Shown here one piece after another: positions 63,675-64,000 of a stretch of 64,000 bases of DNA. Each line of letters begins with the position of its first letter. Position 1 is the stretch's first letter. A program made the translations under genes and the position numbers. This stretch comes from Nereocystis luetkeana. Taxonomy: Eukaryota > Sar > Phaeophyceae > Laminariales > Laminariaceae. Where the stretch lies: contig JARUPZ010000018.1 of assembly GCA_031213475.1 (NCBI GenBank), positions 8,196,406 to 8,260,405 on the forward strand, given 5' to 3'. Below the pieces are notes generated by a model, which saw only the letters and a list, made by a program, of their open reading frames with translations, made no database searches and was not told where the DNA came from.

Positions 63675-64000
63675 GGGGGGTACTTATTTGTTGCTTACGT
63701 TAGTCATTTGACCGTCGACCACGCATCCCTTTCGAGACGGAGCACCGTTCCTATTCCTATTGGAGACACCTCCAACAGTTGAAGCGGCAGGGGGGGGGGG
63801 GGGGGGGGGGGGGGCAAAATGCATCCTGAGTAACCGAATAACACAAGTTACCTCAACATCCCAGCGAGGGCGGCGGGTGTGTGTGTGCACATGTCATGCA
63901 TGGCCGTAGTCGTCTGACCATAGACCCTCGCATCCCTACATACAATGTCGGGACGGCGCACGGGAGCAGACATTGCGTACACCAAGCACGAAGCGCCGTG
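63675..64000 (-). mobile_element. LINE 3' end, G run of ~24, partner-element 3' end
   Basis: The LINE tail at 63,675-63,785 (reads VGGVSNRNRNGAPSRKGC on the minus strand), a G run at 63,791-63,814, then a partner-element copy from about 63,893 running off the window. Confidence 0.7.

Noticed and set aside
1..64000. Integrated viral DNA, as known for some brown algae
   Set aside because: No capsid, polymerase, helicase or other viral-type protein is recognisable. All mobile sequences seen fit transposons.

Overview
This is a eukaryotic nuclear window, most likely from a brown alga (Ectocarpales-like) or a close stramenopile. The grounds are intron-rich genes with short GT-AG exons and high GC at third codon positions, polyglutamine-rich coding sequence, degenerate Ty1/copia and LINE relics whose conserved stretches resemble those I associate with brown-algal genomes, and very dense small repeats. 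The species call is an inference. There is no sign of a prokaryote, organelle or virus.

Layout. 1-9.9 kb: retroelement debris, including a broken Ty1/copia element (3.86-7.25 kb) and short pieces of a LINE and its partner element. 9.9-42 kb, minus strand: one very long split gene, or possibly two adjacent ones meeting near 14.6 kb. I could chain its exons by splice sites and phase from a RUN-like N-terminal region (exons near 38.5 and 34.3 kb, perhaps 42.05 kb), through a 3.1 kb exon rich in Gln, Gly and Pro (24.07-27.21 kb), to a stop at 9,928. Its introns are crowded with a different tandem repeat almost every time, plus SINE, LINE and MITE insertions. 42.6-43.8 kb: a decayed mobile-element gene. 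53.9-54.8 kb, minus: two exons of a longin-domain (VAMP7-like) gene. 57.2-60.1 kb, plus: six well-supported 3' exons of a fatty-acid-hydroxylase/sterol-desaturase-superfamily gene with its histidine boxes. 60.1-64 kb: more LINE, SINE and partner-element copies.

Mobile DNA is the main content. I see (1) at least 16 copies of a ~95-bp palindromic MITE with TTAA-CCC termini (piggyBac-like); (2) 11 copies of a ~110-bp MITE with TTACGGGGG termini flanked by TA; (3) a tRNA-derived SINE in three copies; (4) a minus-strand LINE whose 3' end, ending in a C tract, is shared by a second non-coding retroelement family; (5) smaller repeat families.

The most unusual signal is a 9-bp palindrome-like word, TACC(A/T)GGTA. 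I count 40 exact copies by eye where chance predicts less than one. Comparison of filled and empty copies inside MITE family 2 shows it arises as insertion of CCWGG with duplication of a TA. It therefore behaves like the excision scar of an unseen TA-targeting transposon. A second word, TATTAATA (about 21 copies), and a third, TACWGCWGTA, look like further scars or target sites.
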